From Alcanivorax sediminis (GTDB taxonomy: Bacteria > Pseudomonadota > Gammaproteobacteria > Pseudomonadales > Alcanivoracaceae): 64,000 nt of DNA. Position numbers and translations under genes: made by a program. The notes under the pieces were generated by a model, which was given only the letters and a program-made list of their open reading frames with translations, ran no database searches and was not told the DNA's origin. The stretch is from positions 1,736,001 through 1,800,000 of the forward strand of contig NZ_WIRE01000001.1 in the NCBI RefSeq assembly GCF_009601165.1. The letters are read 5' to 3'. Shown one piece after another: positions 42,095 to 51,994 of this stretch (its first letter is position 1; every line of letters starts with the position of its first letter).

Positions 42095-42135
42095 ATTAGG
42101 CTTCAGGCTGGAATACACATAAAAAGGGTGTGGAT

Positions 42136-42597
42136 ATGCGACTGACTACCAAGGGCCGTTATGCGGTGACGGCGATGCTGGATCTTTCCCTGCACGCTGA
42201 CGCGGGCCCGGTCTCGCTGGCGGATATTTCGGATCGCCAGGGCATTTCCATTTCCTATCTTGAGCAGTTGTTCGCCAAGCTGCGTCGCAATGGGTTGGTC
42301 AGTAGTGTGCGCGGCCCCGGTGGCGGCTATCAATTGAGTCGCGAAAGCCAGGATATTGATGTGGCCTCGGTGATCTCGGCGGTGGATGAACCGGTGGATG
42401 CGACCCGTTGTGGTGGTCAGGGCGACTGTCAGGAGGGTGATACCTGCCTGACCCATCACCTGTGGTGTGATCTCTCTGACCAGATTCAGGCGTTCCTGGG
42501 CGGGATTACCCTGGGTGAGCTGGTGGCGCGGCAGGAAGTGAAGCAGATTTCCGAGCGCCAGGATCGTCACCAGCGGTTACCCGTCAGCAGTTTGTAA
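42136..42597 (+). CDS. iscR: Iron-sulfur cluster regulator IscR
   Basis: A 153-residue Rrf2-family repressor. The winged-helix N-terminus [17 protein letters not shown] and the cluster ligands Cys92, Cys98, Cys104 and His107 ([20 protein letters not shown]) match E. coli IscR residue for residue in number. The [2Fe-2S] form represses type 1 sites. Such sites lie in its own promoter and in the sufB promoter. I start at ATG 42136; a GTG two codons upstream is less likely. It is followed by an IscS-type gene, but no iscU, hscBA or fdx is in the window. Confidence 0.95.
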   Translation: MRLTTKGRYAVTAMLDLSLHADAGPVSLADISDRQGISISYLEQLFAKLRRNGLVSSVRGPGGGYQLSRESQDIDVASVISAVDEPVDATRCGGQGDCQEGDTCLTHHLWCDLSDQIQAFLGGITLGELVARQEVKQISERQDRHQRLPVSSL

Positions 42598-42690
42598 TGA
42601 CGCTGGACGCTTGATGCCGGACGAGATGCCAACAGCGCGGACGCCTGTGCTGCATCAAGTTGGCATGCCTCTAACGTCCGGAACGTCCGA
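42598..42690. repeat. GACGC-type intergenic repeat between iscR and iscS
   Basis: TGACGCTGGACGCTTGATGC and later GGACGCCTGTGCTGCATC, then CTAACGTCCGGAACGTCCG, form a cluster of related inverted cores. It fills most of the 162-base iscR-iscS spacer and may weaken read-through from the iscR promoter. Confidence 0.6.
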
Positions 42691-42707
42691 CATGCGGCGT
42701 ACCCCAA

Positions 42708-42716
42708 TGCTATAAT
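42708..42716 (+). promoter_or_regulatory. Extended -10 promoter of iscS
   Basis: TGCTATAAT is a full extended -10 element (TGn then TATAAT) 44 bases before the iscS ATG. No good -35 is visible, which extended -10 promoters tolerate. It suggests iscS has its own start site apart from iscR. Confidence 0.55.
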
Positions 42717-42759
42717 TCTTCTTCCTTTTCCCGTCGTTCAACTGGTCTGTATCTTTGCC

Positions 42760-43908
42760 ATGAGCCAAGCTGTTTATCTTGATTACGCCGCCACCACTCC
42801 GGTGGATCCGGCTGTTGTTGACGTGATGGTGCGCCACCTCGGCCCGGAAGGGACCTTTGCCAACCCGGCCTCCCGCAGCCATCTGTATGGCTGGTTGGCG
42901 GAAGAAGCGGTGGAGAATGCCCGTCGTCAGGTGGCGGATGTGCTTAATGCCGACCCCCGTGAGATTGTCTGGACCAGTGGCGCCACAGAGGCCAATAACC
43001 TGGCGCTGAAAGGCGTACTGGAGGCCCGGGGTGGTGGCCATCTGGTGACCAGCGCCATCGAACACAAGGCGGTGCTGGATGCCTGCAAGTGGCTGGAACA
43101 GCAGGGCCATAAGGTAACGTACTTAATGCCTGACGCAGACGGGCGTATTTCCCTTGGGGCGGTGCAGGCTGCGCTCCGCGATGAGACGGTGCTGGTGTCA
43201 GTAATGCACGCCAACAACGAAACCGGGGTCATCAACGACATCGAGGCCATTGGTAGTCTGTGCCGGGAGCGTGGCGTGCTGTTCCATACCGATGCGGCCC
43301 AGTCGGTTGGCAAGCTGTCACTGGATGTGCGCGCTATGCCGGTCGATCTGGTGTCAGTGTGTGCTCACAAAGTCTACGGGCCAAAAGGGATCGGAGCCTT
43401 GTATGTGCGGCGGGCGCCGGAGGTGAAGGTGGCTGCCCAGATTCATGGCGGCGGTCATGAGCGCGGCATGCGCTCGGGGACACTGCCGACGCATCAAATT
43501 GTGGGTATGGGCGAGGCGTTCACCCTGGCGGTAGCCCGTCGGGAAGAAGAGGGGCAACGCATCGCCACGTTGCGTGATCGGCTCTGGCAGGGCATCAGTG
43601 AGCTGGAGGGGGTCAGTATTAATGGCGGCAACAGCCCCCGTCTCCCCGGACATCTGAATGTGGCCTTTGCTGATGTGGACGGCGAGATGCTGCTGACCGC
43701 CATGAATCAGGTGGCAGTGTCTTCTGGCTCCGCCTGTACCTCCGCGTCCCTGGAGCCGTCCTATGTGCTCAAGGCCATGGGCATCCCGGATGCACTGGCC
43801 CATGGCTCCATCCGGTTCTCGGTGGGGCGCTTTACCTCTGAAGCTGATATTGAGCGTGCGGCGGCCTGTGTAGTGGATGCGGTGTCGCGGTTACGCCAGA
43901 AGGGCTGA
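42760..43908 (+). CDS. iscS: Cysteine desulfurase, IscS/NifS type
   Basis: A 382-residue group I cysteine desulfurase that takes sulfur from cysteine for iron-sulfur clusters and tRNA thiolation. The PLP lysine is Lys204 in [10 protein letters not shown], and the active cysteine is Cys326 in the loop block [19 protein letters not shown], nearly the same as E. coli IscS. It is about 20 residues shorter than E. coli IscS, mainly at the C-terminus, where IscU docks. It follows iscR, while a second desulfurase of group II (SufS) is encoded on the other strand. Confidence 0.92.
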   Translation: MSQAVYLDYAATTPVDPAVVDVMVRHLGPEGTFANPASRSHLYGWLAEEAVENARRQVADVLNADPREIVWTSGATEANNLALKGVLEARGGGHLVTSAIEHKAVLDACKWLEQQGHKVTYLMPDADGRISLGAVQAALRDETVLVSVMHANNETGVINDIEAIGSLCRERGVLFHTDAAQSVGKLSLDVRAMPVDLVSVCAHKVYGPKGIGALYVRRAPEVKVAAQIHGGGHERGMRSGTLPTHQIVGMGEAFTLAVARREEEGQRIATLRDRLWQGISELEGVSINGGNSPRLPGHLNVAFADVDGEMLLTAMNQVAVSSGSACTSASLEPSYVLKAMGIPDALAHGSIRFSVGRFTSEADIERAAACVVDAVSRLRQKG

Positions 43909-43985
43909 CCCTGCCGGTTGCGGGTTTCCCAAATACGCCAATAGCGACCTCTTTCAGCATAAAGTGACAGGCCGCGGCAATGCAT

Positions 43986-44025
43986 TGTGAGCCTCGTCAC
44001 AAAAAGAGGTGTGAGTGGCGTCACA
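43986..44025. promoter_or_regulatory. Two CRP/Vfr-like boxes upstream of the H-NOX gene
   Basis: TGTGA-GCCTCG-TCACA at 43986-44001 and TGTGA-GTGGCG-TCACA at 44010-44025 are two exact matches to the CRP core TGTGA-N6-TCACA, 24 bases centre to centre (near two helical turns). They lie 73-112 bases before the H-NOX ATG, a natural place for an activator. Confidence 0.6.
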
Positions 44026-44097
44026 GTGCCGCCAGGCGGTGCTATTCCGGGTATGCCTCTTGCTGGACTTTCTGTGTAACCCGCAGGGAGACGAGTC

Positions 44098-44661
44098 ATG
44101 CACGGAGCCATTGTTTCCAGTTTCAAACGCTATCTGGATACCGCCCTGGGCGAGGATATCTGGCGGCACGCGGTGGAAGATGCCGGTTTGAAGGGCAAAA
44201 CCTATATGCCGGTGTCCATCTATCCGGACGAGGAGATGGAGGCCCTGCTGAGGGCCGCAGAGCAGGCTTCCGGGCTGCGTCGTGATGACCTGCTCGGGGA
44301 TTTTGGCGAGTGGGTGATTGCCCCGCTCATGCAGCTCTACAAAGCCATGATCCCGCAGGATTGCGATGCCACCACTTTCCTGGTGAACCTGCAGCAAACC
44401 CACGAACGTATTCTCAAGCTCAAGGACCCTGAAGCCCACGCACCGGGGATTACGGTGAAGCGCTGTGGTGCGGGGCTGTTGGAGATTCGCTATGCTTCCA
44501 CGCGCAACATGGGGGCAATGATCCCCGGGGCTGTCAAAGGCATTGCCAGTTGGTTTCATGAGGAGGTGGCGCTACTGGCGTCCGAGCCAGGGCAGGGAGG
44601 ACAGAGCACCTATGTGTTTCGGGTGAGCAGCGGAGAGATGACCAGCAAGCAAGCCGGTTAA
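44098..44661 (+). CDS. H-NOX heme nitric-oxide/oxygen-binding protein
   Basis: A 187-residue stand-alone H-NOX (HNOB) domain. It opens MHGAIVSSFKRYLDTALGED as the family does. The proximal heme ligand is His102 and the propionate-binding motif is Tyr132, Ser134, Arg136 (YASTR), the same spacing as in studied H-NOX proteins. The distal pocket has no obvious Tyr, so NO rather than oxygen binding is favoured (inference). Bacterial H-NOX usually pairs with a histidine kinase or cyclic-di-GMP enzyme; none is adjacent here, which is unusual. GGGAG precedes the ATG. Confidence 0.93.
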   Translation: MHGAIVSSFKRYLDTALGEDIWRHAVEDAGLKGKTYMPVSIYPDEEMEALLRAAEQASGLRRDDLLGDFGEWVIAPLMQLYKAMIPQDCDATTFLVNLQQTHERILKLKDPEAHAPGITVKRCGAGLLEIRYASTRNMGAMIPGAVKGIASWFHEEVALLASEPGQGGQSTYVFRVSSGEMTSKQAG

Positions 44662-44697
44662 CGCAAGCGGCTCACTGGGTGTGGGCGGGTTGCGTGA

Positions 44698-45159
44698 TCA
44701 GGCGACCAGTTGTTCGGCCTGATGCTTGATCTTCGCCACCATGGCACGCAGTCCGTTACCACGTGTGGGGCTGAGGTGGCTGAGCAGATCAATACGTTCG
44801 AAGAATCCATCCATATCATAATCGTGAATGGCCTGCGGAGATTGCTGGTTCAGCGCTGACAGCACAATGGCCGCCAGGCCTTTCACAATCAGTGCGTCGG
44901 AATCCACTGCCAGATATAGCGTATTGGCATCTGTGTCATAGTCGGTTTCCAGCCACACCTGGCTCTGACAACCGCGCACAAAACGGTCCTCAGTCTTCAG
45001 CTCATCGGGCAGGCCAGGCAGCTGCTTGCCCAGATCAATGATGTAGCGATACCGCTCTTCCCAGTCGTCCAGAAACTCCAGATCCTCGGCAATGTCCTCG
45101 GCGGTCACATCACTGCCCAGCTTGATGCTGCGAATATCGAACACGTCGTTTGACTCCAT
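44698..45159 (-). CDS. sufE: Sulfur acceptor protein SufE
   Basis: A 153-residue SufE. The sulfur-accepting Cys64 lies in FVRGCQSQVWL, the family signature. It takes persulfide from SufS and passes it to the SufBCD scaffold. It is the last gene of the leftward suf operon, separated from sufT by a GACGC-type repeat at 45161-45243 that directly abuts its ATG. This leaves a poor ribosome site. Confidence 0.93.
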   Translation of the reverse strand: MESNDVFDIRSIKLGSDVTAEDIAEDLEFLDDWEERYRYIIDLGKQLPGLPDELKTEDRFVRGCQSQVWLETDYDTDANTLYLAVDSDALIVKGLAAIVLSALNQQSPQAIHDYDMDGFFERIDLLSHLSPTRGNGLRAMVAKIKHQAEQLVA

Positions 45160-45160
45160 G

Positions 45161-45243
45161 GCCTGACGCTGGACGCCTGATGCCTGACGCTAAACCGGTG
45201 GCGGTTTTTCTCGTCCGGCGTTCAGTGTCGGGCGTCCGGCGTA
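45161..45243. repeat. GACGC-type intergenic repeat between sufT and sufE
   Basis: CTGACGCTGGACGCCTGATG with a second CTGACGCT, then CGTCCGGCGTTCAG and GGCGTCCGGCGT, form an inverted arrangement of the core. It occupies the whole sufT-sufE spacer. Confidence 0.65.
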
Positions 45244-45246
45244 AAT

Positions 45247-45807
45247 TTAGAACAACCCCAGTTCCAGCTGGGCTTCTTCGCTGATCATGTCGCGGCTCCA
45301 GGGGGGATCGAACACCAGGGCCACTTCCACCTTGTCCACGTTGGGTACCTTGCCAAGGCGATCTTCCACGTCTCCCACCAGGACCGGGCCCATGCCGCAG
45401 TTGGGCGCGGTAAGCGTCATGCGGACCTGAACCACGTTCTGGCCGTCACGCTGGATCACATCGCAGCCGTACACAAGGCCCAGCTCTTTGATACTCACCG
45501 GGATTTCCGGGTCGAAGATGGTTTGCAGGGTGGTTTCCAGGTCCTCCTGGCGCACGCTGCCATCGTCATTGGCGGGGGCAAAATCCAGCTTCAGGGGTTC
45601 CTGGCCAATGGCATCGGCGTCGGTGCCGTCGATGCGCGCCATGTTGCCGTTAATGGTGACAGTATAGGTGCCGCCCAGCGCCTGGCGCAGGTTGACAAAG
45701 CTGTTCTTTGGGATGGTGATACGGGTGCCATCCGGTACCTTGCGGGCCGGTACGTCGCGCTGGACGACAACGGTGCGCTGTTCCTTGGGCTTGGGGGCTT
45801 CAAACAA
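45247..45807 (-). CDS. sufT: Iron-sulfur assembly protein SufT (DUF59)
   Basis: A 186-residue SufT with the DUF59/MIP18 domain in its C-terminal half: FDPEIPVSIKELGLVYG and TLTAPNCGMGPVL carry the conserved Asp and Cys. The N-terminal half is the extension typical of SufT. It helps mature certain Fe-S proteins. It begins at a TTG at 45807 with GAGGT eight bases upstream and only three bases after the SufA-like stop, so translation is coupled. Confidence 0.92.
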   Translation of the reverse strand: MFEAPKPKEQRTVVVQRDVPARKVPDGTRITIPKNSFVNLRQALGGTYTVTINGNMARIDGTDADAIGQEPLKLDFAPANDDGSVRQEDLETTLQTIFDPEIPVSIKELGLVYGCDVIQRDGQNVVQVRMTLTAPNCGMGPVLVGDVEDRLGKVPNVDKVEVALVFDPPWSRDMISEEAQLELGLF

Positions 45808-45810
45808 GGC

Positions 45811-46170
45811 TCAGACCTCGTTCACAGTGAAGCTTTCTCCGCAGCCACATTCGCCGGTGGCGTTGGGGTTGCGGAACTTGAACAGGCTGTTGACGCCTTC
45901 AGTGACGTAGTCGATGACCAGGCCATTGAGCATGGGCAGCCATTTTTCCGGCACGTAGAGATTCACGCCATCCATTACGAACAGCTTGTCGCCGTCTTTG
46001 GCGTCGTCGACAAAATCCAGTACATACATGAATCCGGAGCAGCCGGATTCGTCCAGATCCAGACGGATGCCGGCGGCATTGGCGCGGGCGATTTCACGCA
46101 GCGCCTGTTTATTGGCGGCCTCGGTCAGGTGAAGAGTGATCTGACCAGGGGTAAAAGTCTGAACCGTCAT
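45811..46170 (-). CDS. SufA/HesB/IscA family Fe-S carrier
   Basis: A 119-residue A-type carrier. The three ligand cysteines lie in ESGCSGFMY and GECGCGES, the normal HesB pattern. It would receive clusters from SufBCD and deliver them to target proteins. It lies fourth from last in the operon, after a 213-base spacer occupied by composite repeat copy C. Confidence 0.93.
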   Translation of the reverse strand: MTVQTFTPGQITLHLTEAANKQALREIARANAAGIRLDLDESGCSGFMYVLDFVDDAKDGDKLFVMDGVNLYVPEKWLPMLNGLVIDYVTEGVNSLFKFRNPNATGECGCGESFTVNEV

Positions 46171-46210
46171 GGGTGTTACCTACCTTGCGTAATGCATGGT
46201 TGAGCTTTCC

Positions 46211-46365
46211 GTAGGAGCGTCACTTGAGACGCGAATGGGCAGAAGCGAGTCACGAGTTTCGAGTTGCGAAAACCTTGCCGGGAATATCTTCCTGGTATTT
46301 TGCTTTTCGAAACTCGCTCCTCGCAACTCGTCACTGCTTTTCGCATCCCAAGCGACGCTCCTACA
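46211..46365. repeat. Composite intergenic repeat, copy C, inside the suf operon
   Basis: An outer REP pair, GTAGGAGCGTC at the left and GACGCTCCTAC at the right, encloses the TTTCGAG element: CACGAGTTTCGAGTTGCGAA and CTTTTCGAAACTCGCTCCTC. The nesting shows two repeat families combined. It lies between sufS and the SufA-like gene. Confidence 0.8.
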
Positions 46366-46383
46366 GTGGCGTGGCTGCCAAGC

Positions 46384-47607
46384 CTAGAGGAAGGTTCGTA
46401 CCTTCTCCAGCGCCGCGAACAGGCTATCCACCTCATCAAGGGTATTATAAATCGAGAACGAGGCGCGCACAGTGCCGGGGATGCCCAGGGTATCCATCAG
46501 CGGCATGGTGCAATGATGGCCAGTACGAACGGCAACGCCTTGCTTGTCCAGTAGCATGCCCACATCCGCCGGGTGACCGCCTTCCAGAAGGAACGACAAC
46601 ACACTCACTTTACTGGCGGCGGTACCGATGATTTTCAACCCATCGAACGCCAGTGCCTGCTCGGTAGCGTGAGCCAGCAAGGCATTTTCATGGGCTTCCA
46701 GTGCTACCCGATCCTGGCCGTTCAGCCATTTTATGGCAGCAGCCAGACCGATGGCACCGGCGATGTTCGGGGTGCCGGCCTCGAATTTGTAGGGCAACTG
46801 GTTCCAGGTGCTCTTCTCGAAAGTCACCACCTCAATCATCTCGCCGCCGGTCTGGTAGGGCGGCATGGCTTCCAGCAGCTCGCGACGGCCATAGAGCACG
46901 CCAATGCCGGTGGGGCCGAACAGCTTGTGGCCGGAGAAGGCGTAGAAGTCTGCCCCCAGGTCTCGCACGTCCACAGGGAAGTGGGCTACCGCCTGGGCGC
47001 CGTCCACCAGGGTGATGGCACCCATGGATTTCGCCCTGGCGATCATCTCTTTCACCGGATTGAGAGTGCCGAGCGCGTTGCTGGCATGGCCGATGGCGAA
47101 GATTTTGGTCTTTTCGCTGAGCAGTTGAGTGAACGCGTCCTGATCCAGGCTGCAATCGTCGCCCAGCGGGATAACTTTCAGGGTGGCACCTTTAGCCAGG
47201 CAGGCCTGCTGCCAGGGAACAATATTGGCGTGATGCTCGCTGGTGCTGATCAGCACCTCGTCACCGGGCTGCAGTTGTTCGCGGGCAACGCATTGGGCAA
47301 CGATGTTGATGGATTCGGTGGTGCCCTTGGTCCAGAGAATCTCTTCGCGGCTGGCGTTGAGGAAATCCGCTACGGTCTGGCGGGCACCTTCGAACTGACC
47401 GGTGGCCTCGTCGCTAAGAAAGTGGGCGCCACGGTGCACGTTGGAATTCACGCTGCGATAGTAGTTCTGCAGGGCATCAAGTACCGCCACCGGCTTCTGG
47501 GTGGTGGCGCCGTTATCCAGATAGACCAGCGGCTTGCCGTTGGCCTGCTGATCCAGAATCGGGAACTGGGCGCGCAGGGCGTTGATATCCAGTGCCTTCA
47601 CGGTCAT
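46384..47607 (-). CDS. sufS: Cysteine desulfurase SufS
   Basis: A 407-residue group II desulfurase, the same length as E. coli SufS (406). The PLP lysine is Lys228 in FSGHKLFGPTG, and the active cysteine is Cys366 in RTGHHCTMPLMD. It works with SufE, encoded four genes downstream. The start overlaps the sufD stop by one base. Confidence 0.95.
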   Translation of the reverse strand: MTVKALDINALRAQFPILDQQANGKPLVYLDNGATTQKPVAVLDALQNYYRSVNSNVHRGAHFLSDEATGQFEGARQTVADFLNASREEILWTKGTTESINIVAQCVAREQLQPGDEVLISTSEHHANIVPWQQACLAKGATLKVIPLGDDCSLDQDAFTQLLSEKTKIFAIGHASNALGTLNPVKEMIARAKSMGAITLVDGAQAVAHFPVDVRDLGADFYAFSGHKLFGPTGIGVLYGRRELLEAMPPYQTGGEMIEVVTFEKSTWNQLPYKFEAGTPNIAGAIGLAAAIKWLNGQDRVALEAHENALLAHATEQALAFDGLKIIGTAASKVSVLSFLLEGGHPADVGMLLDKQGVAVRTGHHCTMPLMDTLGIPGTVRASFSIYNTLDEVDSLFAALEKVRTFL

Positions 47608-48830
47608 CAGACAGCGTCTCCTGTCGGGCGGGCATGGACCAGCTCGGCCTCAAGCCAGGGGGTGGCCCACTCAGCGACTTTTTCATGGGGAAGCGACATC
47701 AGCAGTTCGTTGACGAAGCCCAGGCTCAGCATGCGCTTGGCTTCTGCCGCAGGAATGCCGCGGGACTGAAGGTAGAACTGCTGGATGGGATCCAATTGGC
47801 CGACGGTGGTGCCGTGGGCACATTTAACGTCGTCGTTGTAGATCTCCAGCTCCGGCTTGGTGTTGATCTCCGCGCCGGTATTGAGTAGCAAGTTTTTGTT
47901 GGAAAGTTCAGCGTTGGTACCGCTGGCGCCCGGGTGAATATGGATGCGTCCGTTGAACACCGCCTTGCCGTTTTCCCCGGCCAGGCCCTTGAAGTTCTGG
48001 TCGGATTCACAGTTGGGGACAGAGTGCTCAACGCAGATCTGGTTATCCACGTGGCTCTTGTCGCGAACGACAAAGATGCCCTTCATGTTCAGTTCGGCAC
48101 CGCTCTTGCCAACCAGCGCATGTACATCATTACGACGCAGACGGTTGCCCGTCATCAGCTGATAGCTGTTTACGGTGCTGGTGCCCTGCTGATCAATCAC
48201 AAGGGTTCCGATGAACAGGGTAGTCGCTTGCTCACCCTGCAGCCGGTAGTGGGTCAGCTTGGCATTGTCAGCGGTGATCAAGGCGGTGACCGCATTGGTC
48301 AGGGCCTGGCCTTCGGCATGATAGTGCTCGATGACAGTGGCCTCGGCACCATTGTTAAGCTTGACGACCAGGCGCGGGTTGCAGTGCGCCGGTGCATCAC
48401 TAGCAGACTGAATCTGCACATGGATCGGCTGTTCGATACGGGTGTTGGCGGCCACTTCCAGGACCACTGGCGTTGCCACTGCGCTGTTATACAAGGCGAA
48501 CGGAGTTTCCAGGCCGTTCACTGCCGGGCTGGCCTGCGCAAGGCTCACGCCGTCCGGCAGGGTGCTGCCGGTGAGCACGCCATTGGTGACCGTCACCACA
48601 TACTCGCTGAGGGCAGGAAGGGGCTGGCTCAGCTCGCCACTGGCGACAGCATTCATGTGGCCATCGGCCAGTGCCTGCAGGGAGGTGTACTTCCAGCGCT
48701 CGGTCTTGCGCTCCGGGAAGCTGATCGCTTCCAGCGCGGCCAGATTGGCACCATCGCCGGCCAGCCGACGTGCACTGGCCAGAGTCTGGGTTTTCAGGTC
48801 GAGAGCCAGATTGGTGGAGGGGAGGCTCAT
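47607..48830 (-). CDS. sufD: Fe-S cluster assembly protein SufD
   Basis: A 407-residue SufB/SufD-fold protein with a helical N-terminus and a beta-helix core. The C-terminal block CAHGTTVGQLDP is the SufD motif with the histidine needed for assembly. It forms the SufBC2D scaffold. It overlaps sufC by four bases and sufS by one, so the three are coupled. Confidence 0.93.
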   Translation of the reverse strand: MSLPSTNLALDLKTQTLASARRLAGDGANLAALEAISFPERKTERWKYTSLQALADGHMNAVASGELSQPLPALSEYVVTVTNGVLTGSTLPDGVSLAQASPAVNGLETPFALYNSAVATPVVLEVAANTRIEQPIHVQIQSASDAPAHCNPRLVVKLNNGAEATVIEHYHAEGQALTNAVTALITADNAKLTHYRLQGEQATTLFIGTLVIDQQGTSTVNSYQLMTGNRLRRNDVHALVGKSGAELNMKGIFVVRDKSHVDNQICVEHSVPNCESDQNFKGLAGENGKAVFNGRIHIHPGASGTNAELSNKNLLLNTGAEINTKPELEIYNDDVKCAHGTTVGQLDPIQQFYLQSRGIPAAEAKRMLSLGFVNELLMSLPHEKVAEWATPWLEAELVHARPTGDAV

Positions 48831-49582
48831 GCGGACTCTTCCTCGCCGGTGAGCCAGCCGTAACCTTTTTCTTCCAGCTCCAGCGCCAGTTCCTTGCCGC
48901 CGGACTTGATGATCTGGCCGTTGTACAGCACGTGCACGAAGTCCGGCACGATGTAGTCGAGCAGACGCTGGTAGTGCGTCACCAGTACAATGCCGCGCTC
49001 CGGGCTGCGCAGGGAATTAACGCCCTTGGCCACCACCTGCAGGGCATCGATGTCGAGGCCGGAGTCGGTTTCATCGAGCAGCGCCAGCTTCGGCTCCATC
49101 AGCATCATCTGCATGATTTCGTTGCGCTTCTTTTCGCCGCCAGAGAAACCTTCGTTAACTCCGCGCTTAAGGAAGCTGGCATCCAGGTTGACCTGTTTGC
49201 AGGCTGCACGGGCCTGGCGGAGCAGGGTGACAGAATCCCACTCTTCCTTGTCCTGGGCGCCACGTACGGACTCCAGTGCTGCCTTGAGGAACTCCATGTT
49301 GGATACGCCAGGGATTTCCACCGGGTACTGGAAGGCCAGGAACAGGCCTGCCTGGGCACGTTCTTCCGGCTCCATCTCGGCCAGACTCTTGCCCTCGAAC
49401 AGAGCTTCACCGCCGGTGATCTCGTAGTTGTCACGGCCTGACAGTACGTTGGCCAGGGTGGATTTGCCGGAGCCGTTGGGGCCCATGATGGCGTGCACCT
49501 CACCGGCGTTAACGGTCAGGTTGAGGCCCTTGAGAATCGGCTTGTCCGCCACGGAGGCGTGCAGATCACGAATTTCCAGCAT
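48827..49582 (-). CDS. sufC: Fe-S cluster assembly ATPase SufC
   Basis: A 251-residue ABC-type ATPase without membrane segments. Walker A GPNGSGKST, signature FSGGEKKR and Walker B LALLDETDSGLD are complete. The LDETDSGLD form is typical of SufC. It drives conformational change of the SufBCD scaffold. Confidence 0.96.
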   Translation of the reverse strand: MLEIRDLHASVADKPILKGLNLTVNAGEVHAIMGPNGSGKSTLANVLSGRDNYEITGGEALFEGKSLAEMEPEERAQAGLFLAFQYPVEIPGVSNMEFLKAALESVRGAQDKEEWDSVTLLRQARAACKQVNLDASFLKRGVNEGFSGGEKKRNEIMQMMLMEPKLALLDETDSGLDIDALQVVAKGVNSLRSPERGIVLVTHYQRLLDYIVPDFVHVLYNGQIIKSGGKELALELEEKGYGWLTGEEESA

Positions 49583-49641
49583 GTTTTAATGCGCCTTTCG
49601 ATTGGGCCGGGAGTCCGGCTCCGGGTTGATTCGGGGTTGCT

Positions 49642-49707
49642 GTAGGAGCTTGCCTGCAAGCGATTTGGCGTTGGCCAATGCAGTTTCGCTTGCTGGAAAG
49701 CTCCTAC
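49642..49707. repeat. GTAGGAGC-type REP pair between sufB and sufC
   Basis: GTAGGAGCTTGCCTGCAAGC on the left and GCTTGCTGGAAAGCTCCTAC on the right form an inverted pair about 25 bases apart. It can fold into a long mRNA hairpin between sufB and sufC and may set their relative levels. Confidence 0.8.
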
Positions 49708-49727
49708 GGCGTAGTTAGTCTCGGGTG

Positions 49728-51167
<1,440 letters not shown>

Positions 51168-51200
51168 AGATCAGCGCCTGCGGTCCAGGGTAATTGGAAA

Positions 51201-51225
51201 ATACCAGAGTAATTTAGTCGGGTAT
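51201..51225 (-). promoter_or_regulatory. IscR type 1 site in the sufB promoter
   Basis: On the minus strand the 25 bases starting ATACCCGACTAAATTA match 23 positions of the E. coli type 1 consensus (ATASYYGACT then RWWWYAGTCRRSTAT). The site overlaps the last bases of the -10 element and covers the start point, a position for repression. E. coli suf uses a type 2 site instead, so this is a difference. Confidence 0.78.
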
Positions 51226-51252
51226 TATACGCCTTTCGCGAGCGCTGTCGAA
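51224..51252 (-). promoter_or_regulatory. Sigma-70 promoter of the suf operon
   Basis: On the minus strand TTCGAC (51252-51247) and TATAAT (51229-51224) are separated by 17 bases. The -10 is perfect. Transcription would start about 50 bases before the sufB ATG. Confidence 0.65.
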
Positions 51253-51476
51253 TGAGGGCCGGGGGCAGAAATGCCGGCTCCCGGTGACGGCTGGGCGGTG
51301 CGTGTCCGACGGGGCGGCAACGGTATCATAATTCGCCTCTCTTGCGTATAATCCGCCGGTTCCAGGGGGTTGCTGCGTGGACTGCTTGCCAGTCTGCCGA
51401 TCGCCCCTGTCATTGCCCCGGGGAGCCGTTTGGGTTTCCGAGGACCATTTAACGTAAATCTGGAGTGAACAGACTG

Positions 51477-51908
51477 ATGGCTGTTGAGCGCACCCTCTCT
51501 ATCATCAAGCCTGATGCCGTGGCCAAGAACGTAATCGGCGACATCGTTGCCCGTTTCGAGAAGGCCGACCTGAAAGTGGTTGCCATGAAGATGGTACACC
51601 TGAGCGACGAGCAGGCGGGCGGTTTCTACGCCGAGCACAAAGAGCGTCCCTTCTTCAACGATCTGGTGTCCTTCATGACCAGCGGCCCTGTGGTCGTTCA
51701 GGTTCTGGAAGGTGAAGATGCCGTCGCCAAGAACCGTGATCTGATGGGTGCTACCAACCCGAAAGAAGCGGCTGCGGGAACCATCCGCGCCGATTTCGCT
51801 CAGACTATTGACGAGAACGCGGTACACGGCTCTGACTCCACCGAGTCTGCTGCCCGCGAAGTGGCCTACTTCTTCTCTGACGAAGAACTGTGCCCGCGCA
51901 CTCGCTAA
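51477..51908 (+). CDS. ndk: Nucleoside diphosphate kinase
   Basis: A 143-residue NDP kinase, the standard bacterial length. The phosphorylated histidine lies in NAVHGSDS. It balances nucleoside triphosphate pools. ATG 51477 has GGAG upstream and matches the family N-terminus ([15 protein letters not shown]). A TATAAT at 51347-51352 is a likely promoter element. A 12-bp hairpin without a T-run (51927-51954) lies between ndk and rlmN. Confidence 0.97.
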   Translation: MAVERTLSIIKPDAVAKNVIGDIVARFEKADLKVVAMKMVHLSDEQAGGFYAEHKERPFFNDLVSFMTSGPVVVQVLEGEDAVAKNRDLMGATNPKEAAAGTIRADFAQTIDENAVHGSDSTESAAREVAYFFSDEELCPRTR

Positions 51909-51994
51909 TTTCAGCGATGTTGCTCTGTCTGCCACGGCCTGTGCCGTGGCAGACGCGTATATAGACGGGGCAAATTCCCGTCCTGGAGAATGCT

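Noticed and set aside
51927..51954. Hairpin after ndk as a terminator
   Set aside because: The 12-bp stem is perfect but no T-run follows; it may be an RNA-stability hairpin instead.
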